A stretch of DNA of 64,000 bases, taken from Nocardioides lianchengensis. Lineage in GTDB: Bacteria > Actinomycetota > Actinomycetes > Propionibacteriales > Nocardioidaceae. This document shows positions 35,067-43,490 of the stretch, one piece after another (within the stretch, counting starts at the first letter, position 1; the number at the start of each line of letters is the position of its first letter). Under the pieces are notes generated by a model. It made no database searches. It had not been told where the DNA came from and saw nothing but the letters and a program-made list of their open reading frames with translations. The stretch spans positions 155,315 through 219,314 of the forward strand of contig NZ_FMZM01000006.1 of assembly GCF_900101465.1 (NCBI RefSeq), given 5' to 3'. Both the position numbers and the translations under genes were made by a program.

Positions 35067-38000
35067 CTACCTCTTGACGGTGAGCCTGACGGCCTTCGCC
35101 CTGACCGCCGCGTAGGTGGTGCTGCCGAGGTAGGTGACCTGGACGGTCCACTTCCCCTTGGCCAGCTTCGGCAGCTTCACCGTCGCCGTGCCGCGCGTGC
35201 CGAGCCGGGCGTTCACGGTCTTGGTCGTCCGGCCGCTCTTCAGCACCAGCTTGACCTTGCCGCCGGCCTTGGCGAGGCCGGCGGCGGTGCCGACGGTCAC
35301 GGTCGCGGAGCCGGCCCTGGAGGACCGGAGGGTGCCCGTGACCTTGAAGGTCGGCGCCTTGGTCGTGCCCTTGGTGACCGTGAAGCTGCCGGCCCCGGTG
35401 GAGGCCAGGTAGTTCGCGTCGCCGACGTACTCGACCTTCAGCACGTGCTTCTTGACCGTCGCGGTCTTCGGCAGCGCGATCGTGGCCCGGCCGCCGGCGA
35501 GGGTCGCCGTACCGAGCACGGAGGCGCCCTCCAGGACCCGCACGGTCCCGGTCGGCACGATGCCGGCGGTGCCGGGCACCGTGACGGCGACCGAGCCCGC
35601 CTTGCCGTAGGCCTGGTTCGTCGCCGTCGATGCGGGCGACGCCGTGCCCTTGGCCACCGCGAGGGAGTAGGCCGTCGAGGCCGAGGCGAGGTACGACGCG
35701 TTGCCCGCGTAGCTCGCGGTGAGCGCGTACGCCCCGGCGGGGGTCGAGGCCGGCACCGTGAACTGGGCGACGCCGGAGGCGAGCTGGGCCGTGCGGTTGC
35801 CGCCCGGCAGGCCGGACAGCGTCACCGGACCGGTCGCGCCGGGCACGGTCGCGGTGACGGTGCCGCCGGCACCGAGCGCCAGCGACGCCGGGCCGGCCAC
35901 GGTGGTGGTCGTGGCCGCCTTGGCGACACTCAGCGACCGCGGGGCCGACTCCGAGGAGCCGAACTGGCTGTCGCCGAGGTACTGGGCGTGCACCTGGTAG
36001 GCGCCCACCGGCAGTCCGGCCGGCAGGGTGAAGGACGCCGTACCGCTGGAGATGGTGGCGTCGATCGCGTCCGGCAGGCCGAGCAGCCGGACGGTCCCGG
36101 TCGCTCCGGTGGTCACCGTGGCGGTGTAGGTGCCGCCGGCGCCGTACGTCGTCGACTCCGGGCCGGTGAGGGTGGTGGTCGACGGGTTGGCGACCACCTG
36201 GAACGCCTGGGTGGCGCTCTCGCTGGCCGCGTTGTCGTCGTTGCCGGCGTAGACCGCCTTGACCTGGTAGGTGCCGGAGGGCACCGTGCCGGGGACCGTC
36301 AGCGTGGCCGAGCCGGCGTTGATGGTCCCGGTGATGGCGGCACCCGGCAGGCCCGTGAGGGTCACCGACCCGGTCGCCGTCGCGGGCGTCAGGGTCGCCG
36401 TGAACTGCGTCGACTGACCGGCCGCGGCCGAGGCCGCGCCCGCCAGCGTCGTCGTGGTGGGCGCCACCGCGAACGACACCTGCTGGGTCGAGGGCTGGAT
36501 CAGCTCGCCGCGGCCGAGGTACTGCACCGAGTAGGACTGCGGACCCGGCGTGTTCTGCGCCGGCAGGGTGAACGACGTCGTACCGGCGCGGGTGACCCGC
36601 TTGCGCTCGATCTCGGTGGTGCCGTTCAGGAGACGCACCCAGCCGCGGGGCTTGGCGATCAGGGTGCCCGGCGTGGCGGAGCCGGTCCCCTGAGAGGAGG
36701 AGTACGGCGCGTAGCCCGCGGCGTCGAGCGACACCTGCAGCGTCGGCGTCGCGCCCTTGTCGACCGAGGGGCCGATGCCTGCGACGGTGGTCGTGCTCGG
36801 CAGGTCCGTGGTGAAGCCGCGGAAGACCTGCTCGATGTCGTCGATGGCCTCCTTGGCGAAGGCCCGCTGGTTGGCCAGCCCGTTGTTGGCCTGGCCCGCG
36901 GTGACGTTGATGCTGCCCCGGCCGGTGTGGTCGGTCGACGGGAGCTCGCGGTTCTTGACGAACCACCACTCGGTCATGTGCTCGGTGTTGCCGCCGTCGT
37001 CGTTCTGGCGCAGCGCCTGGTCGACCACCGGCGCCGGGGCGCCGGCCGCGTCCTTGTGGTCCTTGTTGTAGGTCAGGAAGTGACCGACCTGGATCCGGAC
37101 CGCGTTCTCGACCGGCTTCGTGACGTCGCCGTCGGGGTGGTAGTAGTTCGGGCTCTGCCCGACCTGGTCGACCTTGCCGTACTGCGCGATCGCGTTGGAC
37201 AGGTAGGTGTTGATCGTCTGGCCGTAGAGGTGGCTCGGGTAGAGCAGGCGGGTCGCGTCACCGGTGCCGGTGGTGATGGTGGTCCCCGAGCTCCGGCTGT
37301 GGTCGTAGTTGGTGCCGCCGTTGGACGTCGAGAACAGGGAGTAGTCGAAGTTGTAGACCTTCTTCACCCCGTTCTCCTGGGCCAGCCGGTTCACCTCCTT
37401 GATGATCGCCCGGGTGTTGTGGCACCAGGTGCCGCCGAAGAGGAACGGGATGTCGCCCGGCTTCTTCAGCAGCGCGATCCACTCGGGGTAGGTGATCGGC
37501 TGGATCCGCCACCCGTCGACGTTGTCGGCGTCGGTGATGATCTCGGTGCCGCCGTACCGACCGGGCTCCGCGCCCTCGTTGTAGCCGGCGGCGTGGCGCC
37601 GGTTGCCCTCGTCCTTCCAGTAGGTGAAGGCCGAGTTCACGGCGTACTGGCCGGCGGGGACGTCGTCGAGCACGCCGCGGACCTGGTCACGGAACGCCGT
37701 CACCTCGGCCGGGGTGTCCAGGTCGGCCGCGGTCTTGCGGTCGGCGAGCGAGGACACGATGTGGTCGGCCGTCGGCGTCCCACCGACGTCGACGGTGCGG
37801 TCCTTGTTGTGGACGAAGAGGTACGGCGCGTCGACCACGCCCGCCTCGTTGCGCACGAACTGCGGGGTGGTGTCCTGGTTGAGGTAGCTGGTCGAGAGGG
37901 CGGCGGTGTTGGCACCCGTGCCTTCCGCCTTCCAGTACGCCAGGCCGTTGCCGCCGACGACCGACTCGAGGTCGGCCCAGTTCCAGAGGTTCCACTTGCC

Positions 38001-38375
38001 GCCGTCGATCTTCGGCGTGAAGTTGTAGATCTTCGAGATGCCGAGGTCCTTGGCCACGTCGTTGATGTGGCCGATGGTCGCCTGGGTGTTGGCGTCCGCC
38101 GGGTCGCCGATCAGGAAGGCGAAGTTGCCGGGCTTGTCCCTGAGGATGTACTTGAATCGCTCGAGGGTGACGGTCTCGAAGACGCTGTTCGCACCCAGGT
38201 CGGTGTAGGCGTCGTCGAAGTAGTCGAAGTCGATGCCGTGGGTCGCGGCCGGGGCGGCCGCGTGGGCGGCGCTCAGGGCGCCGAGCGGGGAGAGCGGCGC
38301 GAGGGCCACCGCTGCGGCGACCGCGGCGGCCTTCACAGCGGTACGGCCCCGGCGGGTTCTACGGATGGCGTTCAC
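35067..38375 (-). CDS. large secreted protein: two thioredoxin-like units plus six Ig-like repeats
   Basis: A 1102-residue exported protein. The N-terminus (RRTRRGRTAVKAAAVAAAVA) is a signal peptide, possibly Tat-type, with cleavage near AHAA (about 38-40). Two related units follow: one near 71-120 (KPGNFAFLIGDPADANTQA) and one near 295-345 (KPGDIPFLFGGTWCHNTRA). Each ends in a KIYNF/KVYNF strand. Only the second keeps a redox-type cysteine (C318), in WCHN rather than CxxC. From about 505 to the end there are six tandem Ig-like domains of 80-95 residues with Y.G...Y endings, as in Big_3-type adhesion or wall-binding repeats. No LPXTG anchor is seen. The function is unknown; extracellular redox or surface binding is possible. 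Confidence 0.75.
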   Translation of the reverse strand: MNAIRRTRRGRTAVKAAAVAAAVALAPLSPLGALSAAHAAAPAATHGIDFDYFDDAYTDLGANSVFETVTLERFKYILRDKPGNFAFLIGDPADANTQATIGHINDVAKDLGISKIYNFTPKIDGGKWNLWNWADLESVVGGNGLAYWKAEGTGANTAALSTSYLNQDTTPQFVRNEAGVVDAPYLFVHNKDRTVDVGGTPTADHIVSSLADRKTAADLDTPAEVTAFRDQVRGVLDDVPAGQYAVNSAFTYWKDEGNRRHAAGYNEGAEPGRYGGTEIITDADNVDGWRIQPITYPEWIALLKKPGDIPFLFGGTWCHNTRAIIKEVNRLAQENGVKKVYNFDYSLFSTSNGGTNYDHSRSSGTTITTGTGDATRLLYPSHLYGQTINTYLSNAIAQYGKVDQVGQSPNYYHPDGDVTKPVENAVRIQVGHFLTYNKDHKDAAGAPAPVVDQALRQNDDGGNTEHMTEWWFVKNRELPSTDHTGRGSINVTAGQANNGLANQRAFAKEAIDDIEQVFRGFTTDLPSTTTVAGIGPSVDKGATPTLQVSLDAAGYAPYSSSQGTGSATPGTLIAKPRGWVRLLNGTTEIERKRVTRAGTTSFTLPAQNTPGPQSYSVQYLGRGELIQPSTQQVSFAVAPTTTTLAGAASAAAGQSTQFTATLTPATATGSVTLTGLPGAAITGTINAGSATLTVPGTVPSGTYQVKAVYAGNDDNAASESATQAFQVVANPSTTTLTGPESTTYGAGGTYTATVTTGATGTVRLLGLPDAIDATISSGTASFTLPAGLPVGAYQVHAQYLGDSQFGSSESAPRSLSVAKAATTTTVAGPASLALGAGGTVTATVPGATGPVTLSGLPGGNRTAQLASGVAQFTVPASTPAGAYALTASYAGNASYLASASTAYSLAVAKGTASPASTATNQAYGKAGSVAVTVPGTAGIVPTGTVRVLEGASVLGTATLAGGRATIALPKTATVKKHVLKVEYVGDANYLASTGAGSFTVTKGTTKAPTFKVTGTLRSSRAGSATVTVGTAAGLAKAGGKVKLVLKSGRTTKTVNARLGTRGTATVKLPKLAKGKWTVQVTYLGSTTYAAVRAKAVRLTVKR

Positions 38376-38440
38376 AGGCGTTCTTCACTTTCTGCTGCCA
38401 CACTGGGCAGGCCGAGTGCCTTTCAGGAGTCGTCTCGGTG

Positions 38441-38483
38441 GGCTGGATTGCCGGGCGCGTGCGAAGGGTCGGGCAATCCAGCC
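38441..38483 (-). terminator. hairpin after the FnIII/Ig membrane protein gene
   Basis: GGCTGGATTGCC (38441-38452) is a perfect inverse of GGCAATCCAGCC (38472-38483) with a 19-base loop. It begins 21 bases after the stop of the gene at 38505-39854 on the minus strand and lies about 65 bases before the next start. It is likely a terminator or partial attenuator between the two genes. Confidence 0.6.
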
Positions 38484-38504
38484 ACTCGTCGTCGCGCGCG
38501 TGCC

Positions 38505-39854
38505 TCAGACCACCTCCGCGCTGCGGCCCGCGACGGCGGGGACGGTCGGTGCGAGCTGGGCGCCACGAGCGTGCTGCGAGCGGCGCCGGCGACGCGCGCG
38601 CAGCGGGTGCCATGCGAGGGCGAGGACGCCGAGCGCGGCCAGCGCGCCGAGGATGGCCACGCCGGTGTTCGGCGGCACGCTCGCGGCCGGGACGGTGGCC
38701 ACGTCCTCGGCAGCCTCGGTCTCGGCGTCCGTGTCGGCCTCGGTGGTGGCGGCGACGAGCTGGACCGGGGTGCTGGTGACCTCGGCGCCGTCGTACAGGA
38801 CGACGAGGTGGTGCTCGCCCGGCTCGATGTCGACGGGCACCGTCACCGTGGTGGAGAACCCGCCGTCGGCGTCGGTCGCGACGGTGGCCAGCTGGACCGG
38901 CGTCGAGTGCAGCTCGAGGACCAGCTCGGGCACGCTGGCGGCGTAGCCGGTCCCGGTGACCGTGACCTCGGCGCCCGGCTGGAGCTCGCCGTCCACGGTG
39001 ACCTCACCCTTGACCTGGTCGATGGGGGCGCCCACGGTCGCGATGTCGGACGGCGGCGACGACGGCGACTCGCCGGCCGTGTTCACGGCTCGGACGGCCG
39101 CGCGGTAGTTGCCGTCGGCGAGCCCGGTGAACGTGTGCGAGGTGGTGGCGGCGTCGGTCACGACGGCCTCGGCCACGTTGCTGAAGCGCAGGCTGTAGCC
39201 GGTCACGCCCTCGAGCTCCGCGTCGGCCGAGGCCGTCCAGGTGACGGTGACGCTGTCGCCGTCCACCGCGACGGTCGGGGCGGCCGGCGCGGTGGGCGCA
39301 CCCGCCGCGACCTCCTCGTTCTCGTCGATGCCGAGGTCGTCGGTGGTCGAGGGCGTCGTCGCGCCCGCGGTCGGGGTCGCCGTGGCGCCGCTGGCCGGCT
39401 TCGTCGGGCTGGCCGACGGCTTGGTGGTCGATCCCTTGGTCGGCTTCTTGGTGGGGCTGGCCGAGGGCTTGGTCGTCGGCTTCGTCGTCGGACCGGACGA
39501 TGGTGATGGTGAGGTCGTCGGCTCCGAGCCGTAGTAGACGATGTAGTCCTTGTACTCGTCCTTCGGCTGCCAGATGCCGTTCTTGTTCGGGAAGCGGATC
39601 CAGGCCTTGCCGTTCGTCTCCCCGGTCTCGCAGCCGATGATGGGGGAGCAGACGACGATCTCGGGGTGCGAGAGCGCGGCCCCGTTGTCGTCCTGCAGGC
39701 AGAGCTGGTCGTCGCCGCCGTCGATCCAGTCCAGACCCGCCGCGTCGGCACGGAAGGTCATGCCCTGGACGGTCAGCAGCAGGATGGGGATCAGGAGCAA
39801 GGGCGCCAGCCACCAGGGGCGGCGGCGCACGAGCTCGGCGATCTGGGCGGTCAT
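38505..39854 (-). CDS. membrane-anchored surface protein with FnIII and Ig-like domains
   Basis: A 449-residue protein. An N-terminal hydrophobic segment at about 13-32 (PWWLAPLLLIPILLLTVQGM) acts as a signal or anchor, followed by a Cys-containing domain (CLQDDNG, CSPIIGCETG). A Pro/Thr/Lys linker at about 113-175 repeats TKPSASPTK. An FnIII domain lies at about 190-285 (VTVTWTASADAELEGVTGYS) and an Ig-like domain at about 290-370. The C-terminus has PPNTG, a 20-residue hydrophobic helix and a run of arginines, which looks like a degenerate sortase signal or a plain anchor. The ATG overlaps the symporter stop (ATGA), an unexpected coupling of a transporter with a surface protein. The function is unknown. 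Confidence 0.72.
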   Translation of the reverse strand: MTAQIAELVRRRPWWLAPLLLIPILLLTVQGMTFRADAAGLDWIDGGDDQLCLQDDNGAALSHPEIVVCSPIIGCETGETNGKAWIRFPNKNGIWQPKDEYKDYIVYYGSEPTTSPSPSSGPTTKPTTKPSASPTKKPTKGSTTKPSASPTKPASGATATPTAGATTPSTTDDLGIDENEEVAAGAPTAPAAPTVAVDGDSVTVTWTASADAELEGVTGYSLRFSNVAEAVVTDAATTSHTFTGLADGNYRAAVRAVNTAGESPSSPPSDIATVGAPIDQVKGEVTVDGELQPGAEVTVTGTGYAASVPELVLELHSTPVQLATVATDADGGFSTTVTVPVDIEPGEHHLVVLYDGAEVTSTPVQLVAATTEADTDAETEAAEDVATVPAASVPPNTGVAILGALAALGVLALAWHPLRARRRRRSQHARGAQLAPTVPAVAGRSAEVV

Positions 39855-41347
39855 CGGGCCTCCACGGGGTTCTTGAGGTTGGGTCGGTCGTTGATGTCGC
39901 AGGCACCGAGCAGGCCTGGCGGGAACGAGGGGGTGTCGAGCAGCGCCGCCGTCGTCAGCGGCGGTTCGGGCACGGGCGTCGGCGGTGGCTCCGGGGCGGT
40001 CGCGGTGGCGGCGCCGGGCCGATCGTCGTCGTCGAGGTCGGGGGCCGCGAACACCGCGTCGTCGAGGCGTCCCTCGCGCCGGGCCACGAGCGTCGCCGCG
40101 ACCGCGGCCGCCGTGACGTTGTTCAGGGTCCGGGCCATGTCGACGATGGCGCTGATCGGGAGCGTGAGGATGATGACCTCGAGCGGCAGCCCGGCGGCCG
40201 CGAACACCGTCGTCGCCGTCACGGTGGCCGTGCCGGGCACGCCGGCCGTGCCGAGCGAGACGACGAGGGCCAGGAAGACCAGGACGGCGTAGTCGGCCAG
40301 GCCGTACGACAGCCCGAGCCCGTTGACCGCGTAGACGGCCAGCAGGACCGGCCAGACACCGGCGCAGCCGGGCATCCCGATCGTGGTCCCGAGCGGCGCG
40401 GTGAAGCCCGCGATGTCGGCCGGCACCCCGACCCGGCGGGTCAGCAGCCCGGTGGTGACCGGCAGCGTGCCGGCGCTGCTCTGGGTGGTGAACGCGGTCA
40501 GCTGGGCCGGGAAGATCTTGCGGAAGAACACGAACGGGTTCACGTCGGCCCAGACCCGCAGCACCACGGCGTTCACGACGTAGGCGTGCGCGAAGCAGGC
40601 GAGGTAGCCGACCACCAGCAGGGCCAGCAGCGGCTTCAGGGCGTCCGCCGTCAGCGACGTCGTGGCGGCGGCGCCCGCGGTCAGGGCGAGCACGGCGTAC
40701 GGCGTCAGCTTGATGATGAAGCCGACGACCTTGAACACCAGCTCGCGGGAGCCGTCGATGACCCCCTTGATGGGTGCCATGGACTCCGGCTTGCTCTCGG
40801 CGATCATGGAGTAGGCGACCGCCACCGCGACCGAGACCATGATGATCGGGATGATCTTGTCCTCGGCGATGTCGGAGACGATGTTGGAGGGGAAGAAGCC
40901 CAGGAACACCTCCGCGAAGGACTCCTTGAACTCGTCGAGCGTGCCGGTCGGGACTCCCTGCGTTGCGAGGTCCGCGCCGTTGCCGACGCCGAGCTGCAGC
41001 GAGAGGCCGAGGGTGAGCAGGATGGCGATCAGGTTCAGGGCGAGCAGCCAGAACACCGACGAGCCGCCGATCCGCTTGAGCTGTGACGTCGAGCCGAGCG
41101 AGGTGATGCTCGACAGGATCGAGACGATCACCAGCGGCGCGACGATCGTCATCAGCAGCTTGACGTAGACCTGTCCCAGCGGCTCGACGTAGTCGAGGTG
41201 GTCGCGGAACACGTAGCCCACGCCGACCCCGAGGAACAGGCCGATGAACGTGAGCACGCTGAAGTTGAGGTGTCGACGCGACAGTGCGGCTATACCGGCG
41301 AACAGGCCGAGTGTCACGGCCAGTGCGGCCAGGGCCCAGGTATCCAC
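39851..41347 (-). CDS. dicarboxylate/amino acid:cation symporter (DAACS), possibly cystine-type
   Basis: A 498-residue secondary transporter of the GltPh/DctA fold with eight helices and two hairpins. HP1 carries TTQSSAGTLPVTTG. The helix 7 motif, NMDGT in glutamate carriers, reads LGTTIGMPGCAGVWP here, which resembles cystine importers of the TcyP group more than DctA. HP2 has GTAGVPGTATVTA, and helix 8 has IVDMARTLNNVT with the substrate-binding Asp, Arg and Asn. A Pro-rich cytoplasmic tail of about 60 residues is unusual. The GTG at 41347 has GGAGGAAG seven bases upstream. It is followed, with a four-base overlap, by the FnIII/Ig membrane protein gene. Confidence 0.88.
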   Translation of the reverse strand: MDTWALAALAVTLGLFAGIAALSRRHLNFSVLTFIGLFLGVGVGYVFRDHLDYVEPLGQVYVKLLMTIVAPLVIVSILSSITSLGSTSQLKRIGGSSVFWLLALNLIAILLTLGLSLQLGVGNGADLATQGVPTGTLDEFKESFAEVFLGFFPSNIVSDIAEDKIIPIIMVSVAVAVAYSMIAESKPESMAPIKGVIDGSRELVFKVVGFIIKLTPYAVLALTAGAAATTSLTADALKPLLALLVVGYLACFAHAYVVNAVVLRVWADVNPFVFFRKIFPAQLTAFTTQSSAGTLPVTTGLLTRRVGVPADIAGFTAPLGTTIGMPGCAGVWPVLLAVYAVNGLGLSYGLADYAVLVFLALVVSLGTAGVPGTATVTATTVFAAAGLPLEVIILTLPISAIVDMARTLNNVTAAAVAATLVARREGRLDDAVFAAPDLDDDDRPGAATATAPEPPPTPVPEPPLTTAALLDTPSFPPGLLGACDINDRPNLKNPVEAR

Positions 41348-41636
41348 GCTTGTTCTTCCTCCATCGGTGCGGGGCGATCGTTCTGCGAATCCGGGGCCAC
41401 ACTGACCAGGAGTTCTTAAGTCGATCAACTTTGTGGAGTTTTATCACGGAATGTGGGGCCGTTGCGGCCATCCGGTCGAAACGAGATGGCAACGCGCAGG
41501 CAATCGCCGGGCCGGATTCCGCGCCACGCCTGGGCTGGCGGGCCGTCGACTTCTAAGGAGTGCTCTCGGGGGCGGACTAGACCGGCCGCGTGTCGCCGGC
41601 GTTCCGGCCGTGGTCGCCGACGCGCTGAGGGGTCGC
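41348..41636. promoter_or_regulatory. intergenic region before the symporter gene
   Basis: This gap is nearly 290 bases. The part at about 41410-41450 is AT-rich for this genome (including TTCTTAAG and TTTTATCA) and is the likely promoter of the symporter operon. No open frame with convincing coding character is seen, and I found no strong riboswitch-like fold. Weak inverted repeats near 41580-41610 may end the queA transcript. Confidence 0.35.
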
Positions 41637-42689
41637 TCAGGGCAGGAGGAGGGCGGCGTCGCCGAACTCGTGCCAGAGGTAGCCGCCGGCCACCGCGGCG
41701 TCGTACGACGTCTGGGTGAGATCGGCTCCCGCGACCGCCTCCACCAGCAGCAGGTGCGAGGCGGCCGGGTCGTGCCAGCCGGTGACCAGGCCGGTGACGA
41801 CCCGGGGCGGGTCCGCCGGGGTGACGACCCGCTCGGTCCAGCCGCGGGCGGCGGCCAGCCGCCCGCGGCCGTCCACGGCCGACTCGAGAGCACGGGTGAC
41901 GGTGGTTCCGACCGCCACCACCCGACCGCCGCCGGCGCGCGCCGCCTCGACGAGCCGGGCCGTCGCGGCGCTCACCTCGAACCGTTCCGGCTGCGGGGCC
42001 TCGCCCGCCTCCTGCGACGAGACGCCGGTGTGCAGCGTGATCGGCGTGACCGCGATGCCTCGGGAGACCAGCTCGGTCACCAGGGCGGGGGTGAACGGGC
42101 GTCCGGCCGAGGGCATCTCGGCGCTGCCGGGCTCGGTGGCGAAGACGGTCTGGTAGGCCGCGAGCGGGTAGGCCCGGTCGAGGTAGCCGTAGGAGATCGG
42201 CCGGCCGTGGCGGGACGCGTGGCAGGCCAGGTCGCCCTCGACGCTCGCGCGCCAGAGCCGGTCGCCCCGGCCGGTCGGCGACGACCCGTCCCGGGGGTAC
42301 GGCGCCCGCAGGCGCAGGCGCACCGGTCCCGCTCGCAGCTCCTCGCCCGGCGCGGCGTCCAGGACGGCGCGGGCGGCGTCCGGCGCGCTGCGGACCTCGA
42401 CCACCCAGTCGCCGTCGTCGAGGGGCGTCGCGAGGTGCACGACGACCGGCCCGTGGCGCGAGGAGACCGCGTCCAGCTGCCCGGCGACGGTCGCGGAGTT
42501 GTTGACCACCACGACGTCCCCGGGGCTCAGGTGCCGCGCCAGCTCGCGGAAGCGGGTGTGCCGCACGCCGTCCGGTCCGGCGACCAGCAGACGAGTGGCG
42601 TCGCGGGTCAGGCCGCGCTCCTCGGCCGGGGCGGGGGCGAACGCGGCCGGCGCGAAGGTGGTGGACGGGTGCTCCTCCAGCATCCGCAT
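41637..42689 (-). CDS. QueA-family S-adenosylmethionine:tRNA ribosyltransferase-isomerase homologue
   Basis: A 350-residue protein of the QueA family, whose characterised members transfer the ribosyl of AdoMet to preQ1 in tRNA to make epoxyqueuosine. Conserved parts are GDVVVVNNSATV, GRPISYGYL, YQTVFATEPGSAEMPSAGRPFT, and the C-terminal ITLHTGVSSQ, VVAVGTTVTRALES and HLLLVEAVAG. No other queuosine gene is in the window, and the SDR just upstream overlaps it by one base (TGATG), so it may act on a different substrate. The ATG at 42689 reads MRMLEEHPS; a second ATG two codons on is also possible. Family membership is firm, the exact role is not. Confidence 0.82.
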   Translation of the reverse strand: MRMLEEHPSTTFAPAAFAPAPAEERGLTRDATRLLVAGPDGVRHTRFRELARHLSPGDVVVVNNSATVAGQLDAVSSRHGPVVVHLATPLDDGDWVVEVRSAPDAARAVLDAAPGEELRAGPVRLRLRAPYPRDGSSPTGRGDRLWRASVEGDLACHASRHGRPISYGYLDRAYPLAAYQTVFATEPGSAEMPSAGRPFTPALVTELVSRGIAVTPITLHTGVSSQEAGEAPQPERFEVSAATARLVEAARAGGGRVVAVGTTVTRALESAVDGRGRLAAARGWTERVVTPADPPRVVTGLVTGWHDPAASHLLLVEAVAGADLTQTSYDAAVAGGYLWHEFGDAALLLP

Positions 42690-43363
42690 CAGGCCACCGC
42701 CAGCCGATCGGCCAGCCGGTAGCGGCCCGCGGGAGGCCGGTCCCGGACCAGGCCCACCAGAGCGGGTACGACGGTCTCGGGCAGCGGCCGGTCCGAGATG
42801 TCCTCGCCCGGGAAGGCCGCCTGGTGCATCTCGGTGCGCAGGTCGCCGGGGTCGACGGCGTACGCCGCGAGGCCCTCCTCGGCGGCCAGGGTCAGGGTCA
42901 GGTGCTCGAGCGCGGCCTTGCTCGCGGCGTACGGGCCCCAGGTCTCGTAGTGCTCGACCGCGGCGTCGGACGACACCGAGACCAGCGCGCCGCCGCTCGT
43001 GGTCAGGGCGGGGAGCAGGAGCCGGGTCAGGGCGTGCGGGGCTGCGGTGTTGACCTCCCACACGGCGCGCAGGTGCGCGTCGTCGACGTCGCGGAGCGGC
43101 CGCAGCGGGAGCGGTCCGAGGGTGCTCGCGTTGTGGACCAGCAGGTCGAGTCGGCCGAGCCGCTCGACCTCACGGGCCAGAGCGTGGCGGTGGTCCTCGT
43201 CGGCGACGTCGCCGACGAGGGCGTGCACGCCGGGCCGGCCGGCGGCGCGGAGCCGGTCGACGCGGCGTCCGTCGGTGAGCACCGTCCAGCCGGTGTCGGC
43301 GAGGGTGTGCGTGAGGGCGCGGCCGAGCCCGGCCGATCCTCCGGTCACGAGGGCGACGGGCAT
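42689..43363 (-). CDS. short-chain dehydrogenase/reductase
   Basis: A 224-residue classical SDR. The NAD(P) motif is VTGGSAGLGRAL, with DGRR suggesting NADPH preference. DVAD and HNASTLG follow, the catalytic serine is in LVSVSSDAAVEH, and the YxxxK motif is in GPYAASKAALEHL. The late motif DPGDLRTEMHQ matches the PG motif. The ATG has an AAGGAGG site. Its stop overlaps the QueA-family start by one base, so the two form a two-gene operon divergent from the enoyl-CoA hydratase. The substrate is unknown. Confidence 0.88.
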   Translation of the reverse strand: MPVALVTGGSAGLGRALTHTLADTGWTVLTDGRRVDRLRAAGRPGVHALVGDVADEDHRHALAREVERLGRLDLLVHNASTLGPLPLRPLRDVDDAHLRAVWEVNTAAPHALTRLLLPALTTSGGALVSVSSDAAVEHYETWGPYAASKAALEHLTLTLAAEEGLAAYAVDPGDLRTEMHQAAFPGEDISDRPLPETVVPALVGLVRDRPPAGRYRLADRLAVA

Positions 43364-43420
43364 CCCGTCCTCCTTCGGTCGTGGGTCCCGCCGGATCTCG
43401 GCGGGTCCGCACCAGTCTTG

Positions 43421-43431
43421 AACTTGAAGTT
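43421..43431. promoter_or_regulatory. palindrome in the SDR / enoyl-CoA hydratase divergent promoter
   Basis: AACTT-G-AAGTT is an 11-base palindrome inside an AT-rich island (CTTGAACTTGAAGTTAAGTTGA) in an otherwise GC-rich gap between divergent genes. The spacing resembles operators of MarR-type regulators. No regulator gene is adjacent, so the binding protein is unknown. Confidence 0.4.
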
Positions 43432-43490
43432 AAGTTGAGGGCAAGAGACGCCAACGGGTGGCTGTCGGCGACCCGGCCTACGCTGACGCC

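Noticed and set aside
38505..38640. Classical LPXTG sortase anchor in the FnIII/Ig protein
   Set aside because: The motif reads PPNTG, not LPXTG or LAXTG; the helix and arginines fit a plain membrane anchor as well, so sortase anchoring is not claimed.
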